Positions 1-11,400 of a stretch of 64,000 nucleotides of DNA are shown in pieces. How positions within the stretch are numbered: position 1 is the first letter of the stretch; each line of letters opens with the position of its first letter. Source of the DNA: Bacillus sp. CH30_1T. Lineage in GTDB: Bacteria > Bacillota > Bacilli > Bacillales > Bacillaceae_B. Below the pieces are notes generated by a model. The model saw only the letters and a program-made list of their open reading frames with translations, had not been told where the DNA came from and made no database searches. Made by a program: the position numbers and the translations under genes. The stretch is from the NCBI RefSeq assembly GCF_008364765.1, contig NZ_VTUY01000012.1, positions 39,407 to 103,406 on the forward strand, in the 5' to 3' direction.

Positions 1-106
1 GTGCCGATCCCAGTCTTAAGTGTTCGATACCCGATTCGAAACATTCAGTTTTCTCCTAACTCTTTCTTTTTTTAGCTACTTTAGAATACCATAATTCCCA
101 TTGAAC

Positions 107-145
107 ATAAAAAGGAGGATTAACGAAACTGTTCGCTAATCCTTC
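107..145 (-). terminator. Rho-independent terminator of the art operon
   Basis: Arms 116-127 and 132-143 form a 12-bp stem with one G-T pair and a 4-nt loop, just past the stop of artM. On the minus strand the stem is followed by a T run (complement of the A-run at 109-113). It closes the artP-artQ-artM unit. Positions 1-106 hold no gene I can support. Confidence 0.8.
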
Positions 146-151
146 CATCGT

Positions 152-874
152 TTAAAGTATTTTCTCTAAGAACTCTTTTCCCCGATCGCTTTGCGGGTTC
201 GAGAAAAAAGGAAGAGGCTCTCCTTCTTCGACAATCTTTCCATCATCCATGAATAAGACTCTGTCTGCCACCTCTCTGGCAAAGCCCATTTCATGGGTTA
301 CAATGATCATTGTCATCCCTGAATGAGCGAGTGACTTCATGACTTCCAGCACCTCTTTGACCATTTCCGGATCCAGTGCAGATGTCGGTTCGTCAAAAAG
401 CATCACTTTCGGTTCCATTGCAAGTGCCCTTGCAATCGCTACACGCTGTTTTTGGCCACCTGATAAACGGTTTGGGTATTCATCACTTTTTTCTTTCAAA
501 CCGACTTTTGTTAGAAGGTCTGTCCCTACTTTTTTAGCATCTGTTCTGTTTAGCCCCTTCACTTTCACTGGAGCGTAGATCACGTTTTCCAACGCTGTCA
601 TATGAGGGAAGAGATGGAAATGTTGAAATACCATCCCTATATCTTGTCTCACTTTGCTTATATTCTTGCCTTTCACAACAGCTTCTTCAAAGTATATCGA
701 TCCTGAAGTCGGCTCCTCTAAATAATTCAGGCAGCGGAGCAGAGTGGATTTCCCGGAACCCGAAGGACCGATCAATGCAACAACCTCCCCTTTTTCCACG
801 GAAAAATCTATACCTTTCAATACTTGAAGCTTCCCGAACGACTTGGTGATTTTTTCTGCTTTAATCATTCCCAC
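152..874 (-). CDS. artM: Polar amino-acid ABC transporter ATP-binding protein
   Basis: This is the cytoplasmic ATPase of a polar amino-acid importer, most similar to the arginine-type ArtPQM (YqiXYZ) system. At 240 residues it has the usual family length. Visible motifs are Walker [10 protein letters not shown] near residue 37, signature LSGGQKQR near 139, Walker [13 protein letters not shown] near 158 and the switch histidine in IVTHEMG near 192. It is last in the operon and overlaps the 3' end of the permease gene by 14 nt, implying translational coupling. The family is certain. The substrate (arginine, or possibly glutamine or cystine) is inferred from gene order beside brxB. Confidence 0.9.
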   Translation of the reverse strand: MGMIKAEKITKSFGKLQVLKGIDFSVEKGEVVALIGPSGSGKSTLLRCLNYLEEPTSGSIYFEEAVVKGKNISKVRQDIGMVFQHFHLFPHMTALENVIYAPVKVKGLNRTDAKKVGTDLLTKVGLKEKSDEYPNRLSGGQKQRVAIARALAMEPKVMLFDEPTSALDPEMVKEVLEVMKSLAHSGMTMIIVTHEMGFAREVADRVLFMDDGKIVEEGEPLPFFSNPQSDRGKEFLEKIL

Positions 875-1535
875 GTAGTCTCCCTTCCAGCACTTTCCCT
901 AATAAGGTTAAAATCATGACAAGCACATAATAGATCAGTCCTGCAAATAAGAGTGGCTCGAAAAAGGAATACAAATCACTACCTACCATATACGAACGTC
1001 TCATCACATCGGCCGCTCCGATAACAGTGACGATGGCAGATTCCTTCGTAAGGGTGATAAATTCGTTCATTAAGGCAGGCAAAATGTTTTTAATGGCCTG
1101 AGGCAGGATCACATCTTTCATCATTAAACGATATGGAACCCCAAGAGCCATGGCCGCTTCCTTTTGCCCTTTATCCACTGCATTGATTCCCGCACGGATG
1201 ATCTCAGATATATAGGCAGCTGAATTAAGTGAAAAAGAGAGGATAGCTGCTGTATACGGTTCGATCTGAGTTCCAAAAAGCTGAGGCGAACCATAAAAGA
1301 TAATCATTAATTGCAGAACTAAAGGAGTCCCCCGAAAAACCGATGTATATATATCTGCAAGTAATGTTAAAGGTTTGATTGAACTTATTTTACATAGAGC
1401 AAGCAGAATACCGAAGGCAAATCCAAGTATTCCTGCTAATCCGACAATTTTAAGAGTGACCTTCAATCCTTCCAAAATAAAAGGAATAGAAGGGATCAGT
1501 TGTTGAAAATCAAGTGGCACTGTATTCTCCTCCAA
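861..1535 (-). CDS. artQ: Polar amino-acid ABC transporter permease
   Basis: Inner-membrane channel subunit of the importer, 224 residues, of the His/Glu/Gln/Arg/opine permease family. Several hydrophobic segments alternate with a cytoplasmic loop carrying the EAA motif ([23 protein letters not shown], quoted in part: EAAMALGVP near residue 126) that docks on the ATPase. It sits between the binding-protein gene and the ATPase gene and probably works as a homodimer with ArtM. A strong hairpin lies just upstream of it, between it and artP. Substrate specificity cannot be read from this subunit. Confidence 0.88.
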   Translation of the reverse strand: MEENTVPLDFQQLIPSIPFILEGLKVTLKIVGLAGILGFAFGILLALCKISSIKPLTLLADIYTSVFRGTPLVLQLMIIFYGSPQLFGTQIEPYTAAILSFSLNSAAYISEIIRAGINAVDKGQKEAAMALGVPYRLMMKDVILPQAIKNILPALMNEFITLTKESAIVTVIGAADVMRRSYMVGSDLYSFFEPLLFAGLIYYVLVMILTLLGKVLEGRLRGND

Positions 1536-1558
1536 TCATGCTGTTGACTGTTAAATAG

Positions 1559-1589
1559 GAAGGGCTAACCGATAATGGGTTAGCCCTTC
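1559..1589 (-). terminator. Intercistronic hairpin between artP and artQ
   Basis: A perfect 12-bp stem (1559-1570 with 1578-1589) with a 7-nt loop lies between the artP stop and the artQ start. On the minus strand only a short, mixed T stretch follows, so it looks like a leaky terminator or a 3'-end stabiliser. That would give more binding protein than membrane complex, as is common for binding-protein operons. Confidence 0.6.
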
Positions 1590-1596
1590 TATCAAT

Positions 1597-2379
1597 CTAC
1601 TGTTCTCCGTCAAACCACTTTTCAGCCAGTTTATCCAATTCTCCATTTTCCTCGAGCTTTTTCAATGCATCGTTGAATTCGCTTGTAAGCTCACTATCCT
1701 TTGGAAGTGCAACGGCAGAACCGGCCTCTTCTTCGTTCACGTCCATTGTATTTCCTTGAAGCTCTTTATTTTTATCCAAATAACCGTTTGCTACTGTATT
1801 CTCTATGATAATGGCATCAAAACGTTCATTTTGCAGATCCTGTATCAGCTCAGGAATACGGTCACGGGTCTCTACTTTTAATGGGATGGATGTGGAAAGT
1901 TCTTCTGCAGCATCCTGTTGGATAGATCCTAACTGAACACCAACCGTTTTCCCATCAAGATCCTTTTCGCTTTGAATTCCGCTCTCTTTTGTTGAGATGA
2001 TCATATCTTTTGCTGTGTAGTAGACATCACTGAAGTCAACGTTCTTTTGTCGTTCCGGCGTAGGGGTCATAGCTGAAAGCACAAAGTCCACCTGGCCGGT
2101 TTTAAGTGCTGAAATTAATCCGCTGAACTCCATATCTTTGATCTCGATTTCATACCCAAGCTCATCTGCCAGCATATGAGCCAAGTCAATGTCGTACCCG
2201 ATAAATTCATCACTGTTTGCCGTATCGACGTATTCAAATGGTTTATAGTCAGCCGACGTACCCATAATCAGTTTCTTTGATTCAACTGAAGAGGTTCCTG
2301 CATTCTCTTCTCCTGCACCACACGCAGCAAAAGTAGTAGAAACGATTAATACTAATATAATAGATAATATTTTTTTCAT
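1597..2379 (-). CDS. artP: Amino-acid ABC transporter substrate-binding lipoprotein
   Basis: Extracellular solute-binding protein, family 3, 260 residues. The N-terminus has a lysine start, a hydrophobic stretch and a lipobox ending FAAC with cysteine at about residue 20, so it should be lipid-anchored outside the membrane. The GYDIDLAHMLADELG segment (near 61) and the SAMTPTPERQ segment (near 101) are typical of this fold. It is the first gene of the operon and is followed by a hairpin expected to raise its level relative to the permease. The ligand is inferred to be arginine or another polar amino acid. Confidence 0.88.
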   Translation of the reverse strand: MKKILSIILVLIVSTTFAACGAGEENAGTSSVESKKLIMGTSADYKPFEYVDTANSDEFIGYDIDLAHMLADELGYEIEIKDMEFSGLISALKTGQVDFVLSAMTPTPERQKNVDFSDVYYTAKDMIISTKESGIQSEKDLDGKTVGVQLGSIQQDAAEELSTSIPLKVETRDRIPELIQDLQNERFDAIIIENTVANGYLDKNKELQGNTMDVNEEEAGSAVALPKDSELTSEFNDALKKLEENGELDKLAEKWFDGEQ

Positions 2380-2682
2380 TGTAATTCCTCCTCGATTGTA
2401 ATGAATAAATATAATATATAATGTATATTAATTACTATATTCGTATTGTAGCAGAGATAAATATTTATGCAATAGTTTTTATAGTAACCCATAAATGTTT
2501 ATATATTCTGAAAATATAAGTGACTCTTTACAAGGTTTTAGCATTGATTGGAAGAAAGAATGAAATGCGAAGGGGATTTTTATTCATAATATATGCATGC
2601 TTATATATTGAGATTTTGAAGGAAGTGATGATTCTGGCATTTCTGGATTATCAAACATATGGTATCCCTTTTTAATCAAAAC
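2380..2682. other. Intergenic region upstream of artP
   Basis: About 300 nt with no coding potential I can support. The stretch 2400-2450 is very AT-rich and must hold the artP promoter, but several overlapping -10-like hexamers prevent a unique choice. A sequence TGAATAAATAT (about 2402-2412) resembles half of an ARG box (ArgR operator). This is suggestive only. Confidence 0.3.
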
Positions 2683-2753
2683 AAAAAACCCGTCAAGCTA
2701 CTCACACAAACATCCACCTAAAGCAGATATTCATGTAATGAACCTAACGGGCC
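2683..2753 (-). terminator. Long-loop terminator downstream of brxB
   Basis: On the minus strand CCCGTTA (2752-2746) can pair with TGACGGG (2696-2690), followed directly by a six-T run. About 49 nt separate the arms and contain a smaller hairpin (TTCAT/ATGAA). The pairing plus T run supports termination, but the long apical region is unusual. Confidence 0.5.
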
Positions 2754-2765
2754 TCACTCTCTTAC

Positions 2766-3203
2766 TTACACTTCTTCACAATACTGATCGAAGTAAGATT
2801 GAATTTTGTTCACAACCGACATTGGGTCGTGACCTTCAATTTCATGTCTTTCTACCATGGTCAATAGCTTTCCGTCTTTTAATAGAGCAAATGACGGTGA
2901 AGATGGAGGATAGCCGGTAAAGTAGCTGCGCGCTTTCGCAGTGGCTTCTTTATCTTGGCCGGCGAAAACCGTTACCAATTGATCTGGTCGTTTATCATAA
3001 TGAATGGAATGAGCTGCTGCTGGACGTGCGATTCCTCCGGCGCAACCACAAACGGAGTTGATCATCACGAGTGTTGTACCTTCTTTAGCGAAAGCTTGAT
3101 CTACTTCTTCTTCTGTTGTTAATTGAGTATAACCGGCTTGTTCGATTTCTTGACGAGCCTGGCGAACAACATCATTCATAAATAAATTGAAATCTATATC
3201 CAT
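2766..3203 (-). CDS. brxB: Bacilliredoxin BrxB (YqiW, DUF1094 family)
   Basis: Thioredoxin-fold protein of 145 residues that removes bacillithiol from S-bacillithiolated cytoplasmic proteins. The diagnostic CGC motif is present in [12 protein letters not shown] near residues 52-54, in the family position. Length and sequence match the YphP/YqiW family. It sits alone between the art operon and meaB, as yqiW does near these genes in other bacilli. Its presence implies that the organism makes bacillithiol. Confidence 0.93.
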   Translation of the reverse strand: MDIDFNLFMNDVVRQARQEIEQAGYTQLTTEEEVDQAFAKEGTTLVMINSVCGCAGGIARPAAAHSIHYDKRPDQLVTVFAGQDKEATAKARSYFTGYPPSSPSFALLKDGKLLTMVERHEIEGHDPMSVVNKIQSYFDQYCEEV

Positions 3204-3307
3204 GCTTGATCTCTCCTTTTAATCGCTGACTTAATCATTCTCCATAAAAACAGGAATTTTGATGTACCCCTATCATAACAATTTCAAACCCTATGTTTCA
3301 ATTAAAA

Positions 3308-4357
3308 TTAACTAAACCCGTTAAGAATTGCACCCTTATATCGCTTTAGCAATTCTTCTACTGCCTGAGTAGTGGTATAGTCCCCTTCCTTCACACGACT
3401 TTCCATGTGTGGAAGGGCAGACTTTATATCCTTATGGAAAAAGAAATCTGACAAGATTCTTTCTTTCAACATCGTATGAAACCATTCCTGCTTTTGGAGA
3501 AGTCGTCTTTCTTCAAAGACTCCCTTTTCTTTTGATTGCTTCTCAAACTGTTGAATCACATCCCACATTTCTTTTAATCCCTCATTTTTCAAGGCAGAAC
3601 AGGTATAAGCCTTTGAGCTCCACCCTTTAGTGGCGGGAGTCAAGAAGTGGAGGATTTGGTCCAGCTCTCTTCTTGTTTTCTCAGCGAGAGGTTTATTTTC
3701 TCCATCTGCTTTATTGACAAGTAATGCATCGGCAAGCTCCATGATTCCCTTTTTCATTCCTTGAAGCTCATCCCCGGCTCCAGTAATGACGAGCAGGAGG
3801 AAGAAATCCACCATTTGTCTCACCATCACTTCACTCTGTCCCACTCCAACGGTTTCAATGATCATCAGATCATATCCGGCCGCTTCGCATAAGAGAAGCG
3901 TTTCACTGGTTTTCCGGTGCACTCCACCAAGTGTTCCTGCAGTGGGGGAAGGTCTTACAAAAGCACGGGGATTTTTCGATAATTGTTCCATCCTTGTTTT
4001 ATCCCCCAGAATACTGCCACCGGAAATGGAAGAGCTGGGATCAATCGCAAGGACGGCAACCCGGAGGCCCTGCTCACATAACATCTCCCCGAACGCTTCT
4101 ATAAATGTGCTCTTACCGGCTCCCGGCACACCTGTAATGCCGATCCGGAAGCTTTTACCCGTATAGGGCAAGAGTTCCTGCAACAGTTCCTGTCCCATGG
4201 CATAATGCTGTTCTGCATTGCTTTCAATCAGCGTGATGGCCTTCGCCAAGGAACTACGGTCGCCATTCAAGACCCCGTCCTTTAATTCGGTAATCGATAC
4301 AGAATCCTTTTTCTTCTTCACAAACCGCTTCTTTCGCACTGAATCATGCTCTGCCAT
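3308..4357 (-). CDS. meaB: Methylmalonyl-CoA mutase-associated GTPase MeaB
   Basis: G3E-type P-loop GTPase (ArgK/MeaB family), 349 residues. It gates delivery of adenosylcobalamin to methylmalonyl-CoA mutase and protects the mutase from inactivation. Walker A GVPGAGKST lies near residue 80, a Walker-B-like ETVGVGQSE near 170, and the base-specificity motif NKAD near 216. The start ATG overlaps the mutB stop by one base (TAATG), so translation should be coupled and the stoichiometry controlled. Last gene of the mutA-mutB-meaB operon. Confidence 0.94.
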   Translation of the reverse strand: MAEHDSVRKKRFVKKKKDSVSITELKDGVLNGDRSSLAKAITLIESNAEQHYAMGQELLQELLPYTGKSFRIGITGVPGAGKSTFIEAFGEMLCEQGLRVAVLAIDPSSSISGGSILGDKTRMEQLSKNPRAFVRPSPTAGTLGGVHRKTSETLLLCEAAGYDLMIIETVGVGQSEVMVRQMVDFFLLLVITGAGDELQGMKKGIMELADALLVNKADGENKPLAEKTRRELDQILHFLTPATKGWSSKAYTCSALKNEGLKEMWDVIQQFEKQSKEKGVFEERRLLQKQEWFHTMLKERILSDFFFHKDIKSALPHMESRVKEGDYTTTQAVEELLKRYKGAILNGFS

Positions 4358-6513
4358 TACTCAGCCACTTCCTCATAGCCCAGCACTTCATAAATTTCTT
4401 TGATAACTTTTTGTGCAGCAACAGGTATGATTGTCCCTGGTCCAAAAACGGCTGAGGCTCCGTTATTCAATAGGAAGTCATAATCCTTAGCCGGAATCAC
4501 TCCACCAATGACAACGAGAATGTCTTCTCTGCCTAATTTCTTTAGTTCCGCTACCAGTTGAGGCAGGAGTGTTTTATGTCCTGCGGCTAATGAACTTACA
4601 CCGATGACATGTACGTCATTTTCGACTGCTTGCAGAGCCGTTTCTTCCGGCGTCTGGAACAATGGTCCGATATCCACATCAAAGCCAAGGTCTGCGAACG
4701 CCGTGCTAATCACCTTAGCACCTCTGTCATGCCCGTCCTGTCCCATCTTCGCAATAAGAATACGCGGTCTTCTTCCTTCGTTTTCCAAAAATTCTTCTGT
4801 CATCTCTTTCACGACGTTGATTTCTTGTTCATTTGAAAAGTTCGAGCTGTACACCCCACTTATACTCCGGATCGTTGCTTTATGTCTTCCTGATACTTTT
4901 TCAATGGCATCAGATATTTCTCCCAATGTTGCCCGGGCTCTCGCTGCCTCCACCGCTTTTTCAAGTAAATTCCCTTCTCCTGTTTCTGCTACAAGCGTTA
5001 ATGACTCGAGCGTTTCGGTTACTCGATTTTCATTTCGTTCCTCTTTAAGCATTTGAATTCGCTCAATTTGCTTTTGTCTTACAACTGTATTATCAATGTC
5101 CAGCGTTTCAATCGGATCTTCCTTGTCCAGGCGATACTTATTTACCCCGACAATCGCTTCATCCCCCGAATCAATCATTGCCTGTCTTCTCGCAGCCGCT
5201 TCCTCAATCCGCATTTTCGGCAATCCGGTTTCAATCGCCTTGGTCATTCCGCCAAGCTCTTCGATTTCTTCGATATGCTCCCAGGCCTTCTCCATCAACT
5301 GATTGGTCAAGGATTCAACATAATGTGAACCGGCCCATGGATCAATCACTTTCGTAATACCGGTTTCCTCTTGAAGGTATAGCTGTGTATTACGTGCGAT
5401 CCGCGCAGAGAAGTCTGTCGGCAGGGCAATCGCTTCGTCCAACGCATTGGTATGAAGGGATTGCGTATGACCCATAGCAGCCGCGTGTGCCTCAAGTAGT
5501 GTACGAATGACATTATTATACGGGTCCTGCTCAGTTAAGCTCCAGCCGGATGTTTGGGAGTGGGTTCTGAGCACCAACGATTTCGAATTATTAGGACTGA
5601 ATGTTTTCATCATTTTCGCCCAGATTCTCCGCGCCGCCCTCATTTTTGCCACTTCCATGAAATAATTCATGCCAATCGCCCAGAAGAATGAAAGTCTTGG
5701 TGCAAAGGAGTCGATATCGATCCCTGCCTGGAGACCTGTCCGAACATACTCAAGACCATCTGCCAGCGTATAAGCCAGCTCAATATCGGCAGGCGCTCCC
5801 GCTTCTTGCATATGATACCCGGAAATACTGATGCTATTAAACTTCGGCATATGTTTGGACGTATACTCAAAGATATCGGCAATAATCTTCATGGATGTTT
5901 CAGGAGGATAAATATAGGTGTTCCGCACCATATACTCTTTTAAAATATCATTTTGAATCGTACCAGACAGTTTCTCCTGCGAAACGCCCTGTTCTTCTGC
6001 CGTGACGATATAAAATGCAAGGATGGGCAGCACCGCTCCGTTCATCGTCATGGAAACAGACATTTGATCAAGAGGTATTCCATCAAACAGAATCTTCATA
6101 TCCAGAATCGAATCGATGGCCACTCCCGCTTTTCCTACATCTCCTACCACCCGGGGATGATCGGAATCATAGCCACGATGAGTAGCTAAATCAAAAGCGA
6201 CAGACAGACCCTTTTGACCCATACTTAAGTTTCTTCTATAAAAGGCATTGCTTTCTTCTGCTGTTGAAAAACCTGCATATTGCCTTACCGTCCAAGGGCG
6301 ATTCACATACATCGTCGGGTACGGTCCCCTTGTAAAAGGAGCCAAGCCTGGAAGGTCTTCTCCATGAGATATATCCTTTGAGTCCTCTTCTGAATAAAGA
6401 GACTTAATGACAATCTTCTCATTTGTCTCATAGGTGCTACCTGTTAGAAAACCATCATTCGTTCTTGCCTCTTTCGAATAAGGGTCGATTTCTTGCCAAT
6501 CAGGCTTAGTCAT
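4357..6513 (-). CDS. mutB: Methylmalonyl-CoA mutase large (catalytic) subunit
   Basis: Adenosylcobalamin-dependent isomerase interconverting (R)-methylmalonyl-CoA and succinyl-CoA, 718 residues, full length. The N-terminal TIM barrel carries the substrate-binding region [12 protein letters not shown] near 72. The C-terminal Rossmann B12 domain contains DGHDRG (consensus DxHxxG), whose histidine is the lower axial cobalt ligand, near 596. It overlaps mutA by 8 nt and meaB by 1 nt. Propionyl-CoA for this pathway would come from odd-chain fatty acids and from Ile/Val breakdown by the bkd enzymes encoded nearby. Confidence 0.96.
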   Translation of the reverse strand: MTKPDWQEIDPYSKEARTNDGFLTGSTYETNEKIVIKSLYSEEDSKDISHGEDLPGLAPFTRGPYPTMYVNRPWTVRQYAGFSTAEESNAFYRRNLSMGQKGLSVAFDLATHRGYDSDHPRVVGDVGKAGVAIDSILDMKILFDGIPLDQMSVSMTMNGAVLPILAFYIVTAEEQGVSQEKLSGTIQNDILKEYMVRNTYIYPPETSMKIIADIFEYTSKHMPKFNSISISGYHMQEAGAPADIELAYTLADGLEYVRTGLQAGIDIDSFAPRLSFFWAIGMNYFMEVAKMRAARRIWAKMMKTFSPNNSKSLVLRTHSQTSGWSLTEQDPYNNVIRTLLEAHAAAMGHTQSLHTNALDEAIALPTDFSARIARNTQLYLQEETGITKVIDPWAGSHYVESLTNQLMEKAWEHIEEIEELGGMTKAIETGLPKMRIEEAAARRQAMIDSGDEAIVGVNKYRLDKEDPIETLDIDNTVVRQKQIERIQMLKEERNENRVTETLESLTLVAETGEGNLLEKAVEAARARATLGEISDAIEKVSGRHKATIRSISGVYSSNFSNEQEINVVKEMTEEFLENEGRRPRILIAKMGQDGHDRGAKVISTAFADLGFDVDIGPLFQTPEETALQAVENDVHVIGVSSLAAGHKTLLPQLVAELKKLGREDILVVIGGVIPAKDYDFLLNNGASAVFGPGTIIPVAAQKVIKEIYEVLGYEEVAE

Positions 6514-8281
6514 TGTCAGTTCCCTCCTCCCAGATGGTTAATAGCTCATCTACTTTTTTAAGTATGTTTTGCTTATTGTAAATAGATCCATTCAGTCCTA
6601 AACGAACCCACTCATGCTCATCAGGTATTTTCCCTGCTACATCAATCACAATGGTCGAATCAATATGATGAATGGACTCAATCAGCATGGGCAGTTTGTC
6701 TTGATATTCTTCCTCTGTTCCACAAACCACATAGTATGGATAACGGGTTTCTTCCACAAATTGGAGTACATCTTCCTTAGAGAAACACTCTTTACTTTGA
6801 TTCGCATGAATGCCCCCCGTCGCTAAAAATCCTTTTACAAAATCAGCCCGGGGCTTATGGGTTTTTAGCTTCCCCAACCCTATTAAACCTGCCACCGGTT
6901 TACTTGCCAGCTTATGTGTCCTTTCTCTTAATCTTTCAAAAGGAAGTGACAATCGCTCACCCACATTAGATGATGAAGTTTGAAATGTCTCCTCAAGATT
7001 TGAATAGATATTCGTCCCGATCATCGAGTTTTTTCTTGTGGCTAAATCATGAATACGTGACTCTCTCACTCTATTTATTTTTTCATGAATGGAACCATTT
7101 TTCAGACTGACAAGAATTCCCCCATCTCCATCGACTTGTTGAAATTCCTTCCATGCAAGCTTACCTACCTCTTCTGATAACCATTCCACATAATAAGAAC
7201 CGCCTCCAGGGTCGACCACTTTATCCAAATGAGCTTCTTCCCCAAGGATCAGTTGAGTATTCCGGGCAATTCTCTCAGAAAACGCGTTCACTTCCCCACT
7301 CACTTCATTGAACGGAGCAACAAGAAGATAATCCACCCCTGCAAGAATGGCAGAAAACGCTTCTCCTCCCCCGCGAAGCATATTGACATACGGATCGAGT
7401 GTGGATTTGTTCAACTGAGACGTTTCCGCACTGCAGCTGACCGACTGAGCGATCGCTTGTTCGGAAAGTCCATAAGACGATAATACTTCTTGCCATAATT
7501 TCTTAAAGGCTCTGATTTTGGCTATTTCCATAAAGAAATGGCTGCCTACTGAAAAGTGAAAATGCATTTTCCCGGCAATCTTTTCTATCGTCCATCCTTT
7601 TTCCTGAAGTGTTTCAATATAAGTGACCCCTTCACTCAGTCCGTATGCCAATTCCTGCGTTGCACTTCCTCCACTATTATGATACTGGGCAGAATTAATG
7701 ATTATGGTCTTCAGATTAGGCAGATGCTGATCTACTTCTTTTACAACCTCCAACCAATCTTCAAACAAATGCTCCCGATTTTCATTTATTGGATCAAAGC
7801 CCATCACACCTTTGATTTCCTTCAGTTCAGGAAATTTCATCATTCGCTGGATAGAGAAAGCTGCCTTTTTTTCAATGGAAAAGACAGGGGTCTCTAACTC
7901 AATGACTTCTTTAATAAATTGGTCGAAGCCTTCTATTATATCTAAATTACCTACTTGAAATGAAACACAGTTCTGTCCCCGGGATAACGCATCCTTCATT
8001 GCAGAGGTAAGTTCCTCCCAGGATCTCCGTTTGACCGGTTGAGCGATGAACCATTTTGAAGCCTTCTTCAACTTCCCTTCCACATTAGGGATATAAGCAT
8101 TCACTCTATCTACTCCAGGTAAATCTACTTTCGTGTATAACGGTTTAAGTTCAATATTTTCATAGGTGTTTGTATGTAAGGAACGAATCCCTTTCCCCTT
8201 TAACGCTATTTCAGCTGCTTCTTGCCATTCTGTAAGTGTTCGTCGACTGAATGATTGTTCTTTCATATCACTAAGCTTCAT
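6506..8281 (-). CDS. mutA: Methylmalonyl-CoA mutase small subunit
   Basis: Non-catalytic partner of MutB in the heterodimeric mutase, 591 residues. The barrel domain parallels MutB ([20 protein letters not shown] near 249). In the C-terminal domain the DxHxxG cobalamin motif is absent, as expected for the alpha subunit, which does not bind B12. First gene of the operon. A ribosome-binding site (AGAGGGG on the minus strand) precedes the ATG, and a perfect cre box lies 27 nt upstream, pointing to carbon catabolite control. Confidence 0.94.
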   Translation of the reverse strand: MKLSDMKEQSFSRRTLTEWQEAAEIALKGKGIRSLHTNTYENIELKPLYTKVDLPGVDRVNAYIPNVEGKLKKASKWFIAQPVKRRSWEELTSAMKDALSRGQNCVSFQVGNLDIIEGFDQFIKEVIELETPVFSIEKKAAFSIQRMMKFPELKEIKGVMGFDPINENREHLFEDWLEVVKEVDQHLPNLKTIIINSAQYHNSGGSATQELAYGLSEGVTYIETLQEKGWTIEKIAGKMHFHFSVGSHFFMEIAKIRAFKKLWQEVLSSYGLSEQAIAQSVSCSAETSQLNKSTLDPYVNMLRGGGEAFSAILAGVDYLLVAPFNEVSGEVNAFSERIARNTQLILGEEAHLDKVVDPGGGSYYVEWLSEEVGKLAWKEFQQVDGDGGILVSLKNGSIHEKINRVRESRIHDLATRKNSMIGTNIYSNLEETFQTSSSNVGERLSLPFERLRERTHKLASKPVAGLIGLGKLKTHKPRADFVKGFLATGGIHANQSKECFSKEDVLQFVEETRYPYYVVCGTEEEYQDKLPMLIESIHHIDSTIVIDVAGKIPDEHEWVRLGLNGSIYNKQNILKKVDELLTIWEEGTDND

Positions 8282-8307
8282 AATACCCCTCTTTCGACCT
8301 ACAAGAT

Positions 8308-8321
8308 TGTAATCGTTTTCA
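8308..8321 (-). promoter_or_regulatory. cre box (CcpA site) upstream of mutA
   Basis: The sequence TGTAATCGTTTTCA, and also its complement TGAAAACGATTACA, matches the Bacillus cre consensus TGWAANCGNTNWCA at every defined position. It lies 27 nt before the mutA start, most likely downstream of or overlapping the promoter, where CcpA normally represses. I infer glucose repression of the mutase operon. Confidence 0.75.
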
Positions 8322-8443
8322 TTTACATCTGAAGAATCCCACTAAACTAGCATGAGTGCTCATTGAAAATTCGAAATGTTTATACTAATACTATTTTAGT
8401 ATATAAAAAAAAACGCATTTCTTCAATCTCTCTGGTAAATGTG

Positions 8444-8483
8444 CCAAAAAAGAAAGAAGAGTCGACGGGATCGACTCTTCTTC
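8444..8483 (-). terminator. Terminator of bpr
   Basis: Arms 8454-8465 and 8471-8482 form a perfect 12-bp stem with a 5-nt loop directly after the bpr stop. On the minus strand a T run (complement of 8446-8451) follows. Confidence 0.85.
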
Positions 8484-8492
8484 CCTTAAGCT

Positions 8493-11400
8493 TTATTTTT
8501 TTGTGTTGATATACAATTTTCCTTCTGCACGTTTCGTTGTGACATTTCCATAATCATCGGAAATCTTCACTTCAATAAGTGCCCCAGGTGCTTTTACATT
8601 TGAAGTGGCTGTATAATAACCTACGTAGTGACCTTCTGATGTTTCCATCATTGGGAGCTCATTTGCGTTTGTTACTTGGGATCGTGCATTTGTCAGTGGC
8701 ATTTGGATGACAAATGTGGCATCTAAACCAGGCTCACTGTCAAATTCGATTTTTACCGATTCACCCTTCTTCAGCTCTTTATCTTCAGCAGGAAGAAGAT
8801 TTTCAACAGCGATGTCACCAAATTTAGCAAAGACTGTTACTCTTTGTTTCTTTTTGTTACCAGCTTTATCTTTCGCTACTACCTGGATGACATTTTCTCC
8901 TTCATTCAGAAGCAGTCTATGACTGAACTGTCCATCACTTACAGAAGCTTTCTCGCCATTTACTTTTACCCATGCGAGGTTTTCATCGACAATCGTTCCT
9001 TCTACGGTGATGGCTTCACGATTTGTTTTCATGCCTTCTTTCGGAGAAGTGATGGCAAGCTCAGGCTTCACTTGATCAAGGTTAATGGATACAGGCTCAG
9101 ATGGTCCCGTCATCCCTTGTTCGGTTGCTGCCTTTGCTGTAATCGAATTCTCCCCTTCGTGTAATGAAACATCCGCAGAGAATGTACCATCCTCCATTGT
9201 TTCTGCTGTTGCCACTTCATCGTCACCATTAAAGAGGTGAACCGTTGTGGTCGGGGCAGAAGTACCTTCAACGGTAACCGAATCCTTATTTGTAAATGAT
9301 CCATCTTTTGGTGATGTGATGACTGGTGAAGTGACTTCATAGTTCACTGTTGCACGAATCATGTAGTTCCCTTCCTCTTCTGGTGCTTGAGACCATGCGC
9401 CTCCAACAAGTTGCCAGCTTTTTGCGGCATATTCGCCATCTTCATCTGTTCCAAGTCCAGGTGCATTTGGATTTGGAGCTGATTGAATGTAAACCATGTA
9501 GAAATCACCGTCTACCATGATGCCATGCTGGCTTAGATCTACATGTGTCCATTCCCCGTTACGTAAAGCCGTTCCATCAAACGGTCCGGCTACTTTCTTA
9601 CCTGGCGCGCCATCAGGACCAGATGCATCGTAAACGGCAACTTGGAATTCTGTTCCACCTGGTACTGGCCATTCTGTATCCCAGAAGCGGAATAGCCCAC
9701 CTGTAACCAATGCTGTTTCATTACCTTCTTCAAGAGACATTTTCACAGCCCAGCCATTACCTGCATCATAAAATGCACGGGCGTTTTCAGCTGTTCCATC
9801 ATCGTAACCAATTTCACCAGGATACCCGATGAAAGGCTCTAATGAAACATCGGCGTTTGTGACTTCTCCACCTTCAACCGTTACAGTCGTTTCCTTACTA
9901 TAGTAGTAAGGTGCAACTACTTTAATGGTGTATTCACCTTCATATGCCTCCAGTTCATACTCACCATTTTCATTCGTTTCTACCGGCTCCACAACGGCAT
10001 CTTCAAGTAAGAAGACAGTGGCTCCCTCAACCGGTTCTCCAGAAATTTCATTTGTGACGGTTCCCTTAATATTTCCTTGGGGAATTTCTTCAAGTGTAAA
10101 ATTGGCGTTAGATGTTTGATCTGCTTCAATCGTTACACTTTGTGTTTCTGATCTGAAACCATAGGTTGATGCTTGTAGCGTAAACTCACCGGCTGCATGA
10201 TTGATTTCGTACGATCCATCGGCAGGGTTCGTGTATACCGAACGTCCTGATTCCAATATGCTTACTTCTGCTTGCAATGGAAGCAGCACTGGCCCGGGTA
10301 CGTTTCCTTCTACCGGTGTTTCTTTACTAACATGTTTAGCCATTTTAATTTTATTCGGATTTACACTCGGTTTCTTTGAAACAGATGATGACTTCTCATC
10401 CTTCGATTTCAATCCAAGGTTCATCTTTTTAGCTGGAAGAATCGATTCTCCACTTAGTTTCACATCATCGACATACCAGCCCTGTTTCACAACACTTCCA
10501 TCTGATGTAACATTGAAAGCGATGTAGATTCGCTGACCCGCATATTGACTTAGGTCCACTTCCCCGTCGATCCAGCCATCCGTATTCCCATTAACACGAA
10601 GGGCCTGCGTCCACTCTTCACCATCAGTGGATACAAACACATGACCATAATCATAGTTACTTTCAAGCTCATACCATTGCTTAAATTGCAAGAAACTATC
10701 CCCTTCAGGTAAATCGATCGGAGGCATTTGCAGCGACATGTTGGCGCTGTTGTCATAAGTACCATCCAGACTTGTTGCATATACCTTTTCTCCAGAAGTA
10801 GCTGCCCCTGGACCATTTACAGGTACACCCCACTCCCAGCTGTTTCCTGGACCATAAGAATTCCAGCCACTTGGAGAAGACTCAAAGTCCTGCTCATATC
10901 CAACGGTGACTCCTGGAAGAAGAGTGACGGAATACGTATCCGTTTCTACCTCATTTCCACCAAAGTCCACTGCCAACCATTTATAAGTAACACTCTCTCC
11001 TGTCAGTGCTTCTCCAGGAATGGTTGCCTCATAAGTTCCTGATGTATAGTCACCTGCAGATCGTGTTGCTTCAACAGATTCCCAAGCACCATCCTGATTT
11101 TGATAATGTAACGAAACATTCGTTACGCTCACATTATCACTTGCTTCCGCTTGTAGTGGCAAATTCATTCCTTCAAATGCTTCACCAGGGGCTTCATGAT
11201 TGATTACTGGAGCTTCAGTATCATCCCCTTCTTTTGAAACTTGCCCTTCAACTTTTCCAATTCCGCTCATTACGGAAGAAACGGCATCGAATGCGTTAAC
11301 CAATCCATGACCATATCCATTATTAGGCGTTTCAGGGAAGGTACCGTCAGTCAAAGGAACAGCCGTTGACATTAAGATTTCTTCCATTTCGTCAACCGTC

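Noticed and set aside
11..106. Possible end of an upstream gene
   Set aside because: No frame with recognisable content could be supported in the first 106 bases.
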